DNA from: Rhizobium sp. Q54
GTDB lineage: Bacteria > Pseudomonadota > Alphaproteobacteria > Micropepsales > Micropepsaceae
NCBI GenBank assembly: GCA_945860165.1
Contig: CAMAPL010000020.1
Span: forward strand, 1-41,049
DNA length: 41,049 nt
Direction: 5' to 3'
Made by a program: the position numbers and the translations under genes. The notes under the pieces are model-generated. The model did not search any database, was not told the DNA's origin, and was given only the letters and a program-made list of their open reading frames with translations. Positions 36,811-41,049 of this stretch are shown piece by piece; positions within the stretch are counted from its first letter, which is position 1; every line of letters starts with the position of its first letter.

Positions 36811-37333
36811 GCTGGAAAAAGCAGGAAAACAGGCCGGGGCGGCCCGCAGTCACACGGCAAGCCGGAGCGGCCGGCAATCGTTAACGCGCGCATACGCTTG
36901 CGACGGGCAAAAGAGGCTGCTGGTCTCGGGGCGCGCAACGATTTCATGCCGGTTTTGCGAATCGCGGAGTAATCCCCCGCCAAATCCAACTCTATCCGTA
37001 CACGGATGTTCTAAGGACGGCGATTTTGGCGCCACACTTCTATAATTGCGATCAAAGTGAATAATGCTCGTTTTGGAAACAGCAGAATGTTAAATAACGC
37101 CCGTATTTATTATATTTAATTGCACACCGGCCGTGCAGATTTGAATGAAAACAGAATATTTATTGTGCAGCGCAATACTTTCTACGACTCATATTTGTGT
37201 TGCAAGAATGTGACGTTACCTCATTTACTCACCTGATGAGTGAAGTTACCGCAAAATTTCTCTCGATTACCGAAGATGTCGTCTGCTAATGAATAAAGTA
37301 GAAATACGGCATCTTGCCTATAGAAAACGCCCT

Positions 37334-37339
37334 AAGGAG
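37334..37339 (+). promoter_or_regulatory. Shine-Dalgarno of TonB receptor
   Basis: AAGGAG eight bases before the ATG at 37348; it is one of the strongest ribosome sites in the window and fixes the receptor start. Confidence 0.85.
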
Positions 37340-37347
37340 AATATCCT

Positions 37348-40300
37348 ATGAGTTACGGCTTGACTAAGACACGTGCCCGTCTCGCTGGTAGCGCTGCCAT
37401 TCTGGCGCTGAGCGCCGGTGCCGCCATGGCGCAGGAAGGCGTCGAATCGGTCGTTGTGTCCTCCAGCCGTCTGCAGGCCGCGGGCTTCAATGCCCCGACC
37501 CCGACCACAGTTATCAGCGCCGCCGACCTGGAAAATTCGGCCAAGCCCAATATCTTTAACGCCATTACCGAACTGCCCGCTCTGCAGGGCTCGACCGGCG
37601 TCGGCTACAATACCGGTTCGACCACCACCGGCCTGACTGGCCTGTCCTCGCTCGGCATGCGCGGCCTGTCGCCGCTGCGTACCCTGGTCCTCCTGGACGG
37701 CCAGCGCGTCATCGGCGGTAACTTTAACGGCGCCGTCGACGTTTCGCAGATGCCGCAGATGCTGGTCCAGCGCGTTGATGTTGTGACCGGCGGTGCGTCG
37801 GCCTCCTGGGGCTCGGACGCGGTCGCGGGCGTGATCAACTTCGTCACCGACAAGAAGTTTGAAGGCTTCAAGATGAATGCCCAGGGCGGCATGTCGACCT
37901 ATGGCGACATGGCCCAGACCCTGGTCGCGCTTGCTGCCGGTACCTCCTTCATGGGCGGCCGTGCGCACTTCTCGGTTGCCACGGAATATTCCTACAGCGA
38001 CGGCTTGCTGCCGCGCTACCCGATATCGTCGCAGCACGGCTCGGGGGCGGCCAATATCGGCGGCCGCAACCTGACCCGCAACTCGGGCGTTATCTCCTAT
38101 GCCAACGACGCCTCGACCCCGGCCGGCCAGCCGCGCTCCAGCTATTACAATATTGTTCAAGGCACCGGCACCGCCTCTTATGGCCTGATAACCTCCGGTC
38201 CGAAGCGCTTCACGACCTTCGGTCCCGGCGGCAATGCCTTCACTCTGGACCTGGCCGGCGCCTGCTCCCACAACGGTGCAGGCTCCCTGCTCGGCTCGAT
38301 CAACAACGAATGCGTTGGTACGCCGGCGGATCCGGGTGACCAGAACTCGACCACTCAGTTCACCCAGGGCCTGATCACGCCGATCACCCGCGGCAATGTC
38401 TACATGCGCATGTCGTATGACCTGACGCCGACCACGGAAATCTACGCCACCCTGAACTATGGCGTCAGCCGCACCCAGAACACCCCGGCCCAGGGCAACT
38501 CGAACAAGAGCGGCATGACGCTGCGTTGCGATAATGCCTATCTGCCGGCCTCGGGCATCTTCCAGATCGGCGCCAATGGCGGCCAGGCGGCCATCGGTAC
38601 GGCCATAACCCAGACCCAGGCCAACTGCTTGTCCCTCTATCCGGGCAACGCCATCAGCTATGCCAGCAGCTGGGCAAACATTCCCACCGACCAGCAGATG
38701 TTCCTGACGCGCACAATGCGCCGCTTTGTGGCTGGCGGTAACGGCACCTTCGACCTATTCGGCAAGACCTGGAGCTGGGACTCGTACTTCCAGCACGGCG
38801 AGAACAGTACCAGCATCAAGATCTACAACATGCCCCTGTCGGGCGCCCCGCTGGTCGGCGGCACCGGAGCGACCACCGCCGGTGGTGCCGGCAGACAGGA
38901 CGCTTCCTTCTCGCGCTTCAACCTGGCGCAGGATGCGGTCCTCAATAGTGGGGGCAATATCGTCTGCCGCAATACTGTCGCCCAGCTGAATGGTTGCGTC
39001 GCCTGGAACCCCTTCTCGGGTGCCGACATCAGCAAAGGCGCGATCGCCTATTTCGACAACCAGAATGGTGCGGGCGGCACCACGCTTGGCCCGACGGCGA
39101 TCATGACCCAGCGCCAGGAAGCCTTCAGCTTCGCTGTCAATGGTTCGCCGCTTGAACTGTGGGCCGGCCCAGTCGCCGTCGCGTCGGGTTATGAGTATCG
39201 CGAAGAGTATTTCACCCAGCGTGTCGACCCCTATTCCGGCGGTGTCACTGCTTCGACCCCGGCGACTATCAACGAGCCTTGCACGGATCCGTTCGTGGAT
39301 TGCGGCCTGACCACCAACGGCGCCCTCGGCGCGTGGAACGCGGGCAACTACCAGAACGGCCGCGGCATGTACCACGTGAATGAAGTGTTCGTGGAAGTTG
39401 GTATCCCGCTGCTCGACGACGCCTTCTGGGGCAAGGTCGACCTGACCATGGCCGGCCGTCATGCCAGGTACAGCCAGGCGGACAAGGGCGCCAACACCTG
39501 GAAGGTTGGCATGACCTGGGACACGCCGATCCCCGGTATCCGCGTCCGCGCCCTGCAGTCGCGCGACATTCGTGCGCCAAACCTGTCGGAAGTGTTCTCG
39601 CCGCCACAGGGTCTCAATGGTGGTGTCAACAACCTGTTTACTGGCCAGAATAACCAGAACATCCGCCAGCTGAACGAAGGCAACACAAAGCTGTTCTCGG
39701 AAAAGGCGCAGACGACCGAAGCCGGTATCGTGTGGCAGCCGGACTTCATCCCCGGCTTCCAGGCCTCGGTCGACTACTACCGCATCGGCGTCAAGGGTGT
39801 TATACAGGCGCTGGGGCTGCAGCAGGTCATGTTGCTCTGCTACGACTCGGTCGTGGCCGGCCGGACCAGCGTGTATTGTAACCAGGACGCCATCACCACC
39901 GCGAATGGCGTGAATTTGAACTTCGCCAATCCGGGCGGCTCTCCGGGTCCGGGCTTTGTCGGCACCGTGCCGAACCAGATCACCTCGATTCACTCCAAGG
40001 CGTTCAACGCCTCCACTGTGGTGGTGGAAGGTTTTGACATCGAAGCCAGCTACCAGTTCGACTTGCAGGAATACGAAATCCCCGGCCAGTTCACCTTCCG
40101 CTCGCTGGCTGGCAACATCGGAAAGTTCATGACGGATACCGGTATCCGCGGTACCCAGCGAAACGTCGAACTTGCTGGCGTCCTTGGCGGCGGTGGTAAC
40201 AGCCAGACCTACAATCAGTCTGGCGGCAATACCGTGACCTGGAAGTTGCAGAACACCCAGAGCTACCAGAACGACGTCTGGGGTATCACGCTGACGGAGC

Positions 40301-40590
40301 GCTGGTATTCCGGTGGTCGTTTCACCAACAAGAACGTGCTCGTCTGCGCGCCTGGCACCTGCCCGGCTCCGACCACGCAGACTCCGACCATCAACTTCAA
40401 CAAGGTGTCTTCGATCCTGTACCTAGACGTCGGCCTGAACTGGAATCTCTCTGAACGCACCCAGCTCTACACCAAGGTCGACAACCTGAGCAACGTGGCT
40501 CCGCCGGATACAGGTTCGCAGAACCCGAACAACACCTTGTATGACGTGATCGGTCGCATGTACCGCATCGGCGTGCGCTACTCGAACTAA
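37348..40590 (+). CDS. Large TonB-dependent outer-membrane receptor
   Basis: 1080-residue ligand-gated porin. A signal peptide ending AGAAMA|QE is followed by a TonB-box-like VESVVVSSSR (about residues 32-41), the plug domain (TVISAADLENS, LGMRGLSPLRTLVLLDGQRV, RVDVVTGGASASWGSDAVAGVINFVT) and a long beta-barrel rich in Asn, Gly and Thr. The barrel has the conserved DIRAPNLSEVF block near residue 745 and the EAGIVWQP segment. The closing strand is YRIGVRYSN, ending in Asn rather than the usual aromatic residue. No STN or extra signalling domain is present. It likely takes up a large or scarce substrate such as an oligosaccharide or chelate, energised by TonB; the ligand is unknown. A strong terminator follows. 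Confidence 0.95.
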   Translation: MSYGLTKTRARLAGSAAILALSAGAAMAQEGVESVVVSSSRLQAAGFNAPTPTTVISAADLENSAKPNIFNAITELPALQGSTGVGYNTGSTTTGLTGLSSLGMRGLSPLRTLVLLDGQRVIGGNFNGAVDVSQMPQMLVQRVDVVTGGASASWGSDAVAGVINFVTDKKFEGFKMNAQGGMSTYGDMAQTLVALAAGTSFMGGRAHFSVATEYSYSDGLLPRYPISSQHGSGAANIGGRNLTRNSGVISYANDASTPAGQPRSSYYNIVQGTGTASYGLITSGPKRFTTFGPGGNAFTLDLAGACSHNGAGSLLGSINNECVGTPADPGDQNSTTQFTQGLITPITRGNVYMRMSYDLTPTTEIYATLNYGVSRTQNTPAQGNSNKSGMTLRCDNAYLPASGIFQIGANGGQAAIGTAITQTQANCLSLYPGNAISYASSWANIPTDQQMFLTRTMRRFVAGGNGTFDLFGKTWSWDSYFQHGENSTSIKIYNMPLSGAPLVGGTGATTAGGAGRQDASFSRFNLAQDAVLNSGGNIVCRNTVAQLNGCVAWNPFSGADISKGAIAYFDNQNGAGGTTLGPTAIMTQRQEAFSFAVNGSPLELWAGPVAVASGYEYREEYFTQRVDPYSGGVTASTPATINEPCTDPFVDCGLTTNGALGAWNAGNYQNGRGMYHVNEVFVEVGIPLLDDAFWGKVDLTMAGRHARYSQADKGANTWKVGMTWDTPIPGIRVRALQSRDIRAPNLSEVFSPPQGLNGGVNNLFTGQNNQNIRQLNEGNTKLFSEKAQTTEAGIVWQPDFIPGFQASVDYYRIGVKGVIQALGLQQVMLLCYDSVVAGRTSVYCNQDAITTANGVNLNFANPGGSPGPGFVGTVPNQITSIHSKAFNASTVVVEGFDIEASYQFDLQEYEIPGQFTFRSLAGNIGKFMTDTGIRGTQRNVELAGVLGGGGNSQTYNQSGGNTVTWKLQNTQSYQNDVWGITLTERWYSGGRFTNKNVLVCAPGTCPAPTTQTPTINFNKVSSILYLDVGLNWNLSERTQLYTKVDNLSNVAPPDTGSQNPNNTLYDVIGRMYRIGVRYSN

Positions 40591-40616
40591 TCGGGCAGAC
40601 AGAACTTTAAGAATCA

Positions 40617-40646
40617 GGGCCCCCGGAAACGGGGGCCCTTTTTTTT
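40617..40646 (+). terminator. Rho-independent terminator of TonB receptor
   Basis: GGGCCCCCG pairs perfectly with CGGGGGCCC over a GAAA tetraloop, followed directly by eight T residues. It lies 26 bases after the receptor stop. Confidence 0.97.
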
Positions 40647-40809
40647 GCCGGAATGCCGGGAAGGGAACTTTCGAAGGACCCAACCCTGTACGCCAGGCAA
40701 ACACCCTGTTCAGGCTGGGTTCAAGGGTGGCTGTCATGGTTTGCGGCAACGACGCTAGATGACGTCCAGATGCGCTTTCCGCCAAGCGTGCATTGGAAGG
40801 ATCAAGTTC

Positions 40810-41049
40810 ATGAAACGCCTGATATCAGCTGCCCTTGCCTTAACGCTGCTGGGAGCAAGCGCCGCCTCCGCGCAGCCCTATCATCGTGGCGGCGATCATC
40901 ACCGTGGCCATGGTGGCAACGGCGCGGTCATTCTGGGCCTGGTCCTGGGCCTGTTTGCCCTGGGCGCGATCGCTTCATCGTCCCAGCGTGACCGCCATTA
41001 TGACGACCGCTACTATGACAGCTATGGCTATGGCCCGCCCCCGCCGCCT
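40810..41049 (+). CDS. Small exported His/Tyr-rich protein, 3' end cut by window
   Basis: 80 codons are visible from an ATG at 40810 with GGAAGGA upstream. A signal peptide (MKRLISAALALTLLGASAASA) is followed by a His-Gly-rich stretch (HRGGDHHRGHGG), a hydrophobic segment (VILGLVLGLFALGAIAS) and a charged, Tyr-rich tail (DRHYDDRYYDSYGYG) that runs into proline at the window end. I know no function; similar small His/Tyr-rich exported proteins are common in alphaproteobacteria. It is separated from the receptor by a strong terminator and so has its own promoter. Confidence 0.8.
   Translation, partial: MKRLISAALALTLLGASAASAQPYHRGGDHHRGHGGNGAVILGLVLGLFALGAIASSSQRDRHYDDRYYDSYGYGPPPPP

Larger units (their letters stand above)
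36750..37347. other. 598-bp intergenic region before TonB receptor
   Basis: No credible gene. The left part (36750-36970) is GC-rich and contains the inverted repeat at 36794-36810. The right part is AT-rich, with TATAAT at 37041-37046 lacking a good -35, and near 37213-37253 two GTTACC direct repeats flanking the imperfect hairpin TTTACTCA/TGAGTGAA. This suggests regulated transcription of the receptor, with a leader of up to about 300 bases. Confidence 0.6.

Noticed and set aside
38755-39993. 412-codon open frame antisense to the TonB receptor
   Set aside because: Lies inside a well-defined barrel-coding region and has no domain or ribosome site.

Overview
The window reads as a chromosomal segment of a high-GC alphaproteobacterium. 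Pointers are the glutathione and Atm1-type export genes, a class II DAHP synthase, a short GltX, tandem cold-shock domains and a very large TonB-dependent receptor. The Rhizomicrobium/Micropepsales or Caulobacter/sphingomonad neighbourhood is plausible, but I cannot fix the genus by eye. Two stretches look less GC-rich than the rest: the integrase at the left edge and the TPR-oxygenase gene near 33-34.6 kb.

Left edge (1-2.9 kb): a tyrosine recombinase, cut by the window start, sits just beyond the 3' end of tRNA-Val(CAC). This is the usual edge of an island integrated in a tRNA gene, with the island lying to the left. Next to the tRNA is a decayed MASE1-type sensor histidine kinase with a frameshift and a deleted ATP-binding core.

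Housekeeping block (2.9-20.6 kb): phosphoglycolate phosphatase, glmU and glmS (UDP-GlcNAc supply), rpiA, a DUF900 alpha/beta hydrolase, glutathione reductase, class II DAHP synthase with a six-helix membrane protein, a Gfo/Idh oxidoreductase, nadE, gltX, cysS and cimA. A CsaA-like protein and a LOG-family nucleotide hydrolase run in the opposite direction.

Stress and RNA block (20.6-27.1 kb): a previously hidden 36-residue membrane protein is coupled to an Atm1-type ABC exporter. Then come a DUF1272 zinc protein and a double cold-shock-domain protein, transcribed away from a RhlE-type helicase with a long leader, followed by a DUF188 protein and SelO.

Catabolic block (27.2-32.9 kb): an aldehyde dehydrogenase, an iron alcohol dehydrogenase and an Ldh2-type hydroxyacid dehydrogenase form a tight operon. 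They diverge from a GntR/FCD regulator. A perfect 18-bp palindrome lies in the shared promoter region. A secreted cytochrome c and an RraA-like protein follow. Together they suggest regulated oxidation of a hydroxyacid or diol-derived substrate.

Right end (33-41 kb): a TPR protein ending in a 2OG-Fe(II) oxygenase domain faces a NodU/CmcH-type O-carbamoyltransferase. Then follow a 0.6-kb AT-rich leader, a 1080-residue TonB-dependent receptor with a textbook terminator, and the start of a small exported His/Tyr-rich protein. The least explained parts are the oxygenase/carbamoyltransferase pair, the palindrome-controlled dehydrogenase operon and the coupled mini-protein of the ABC exporter.
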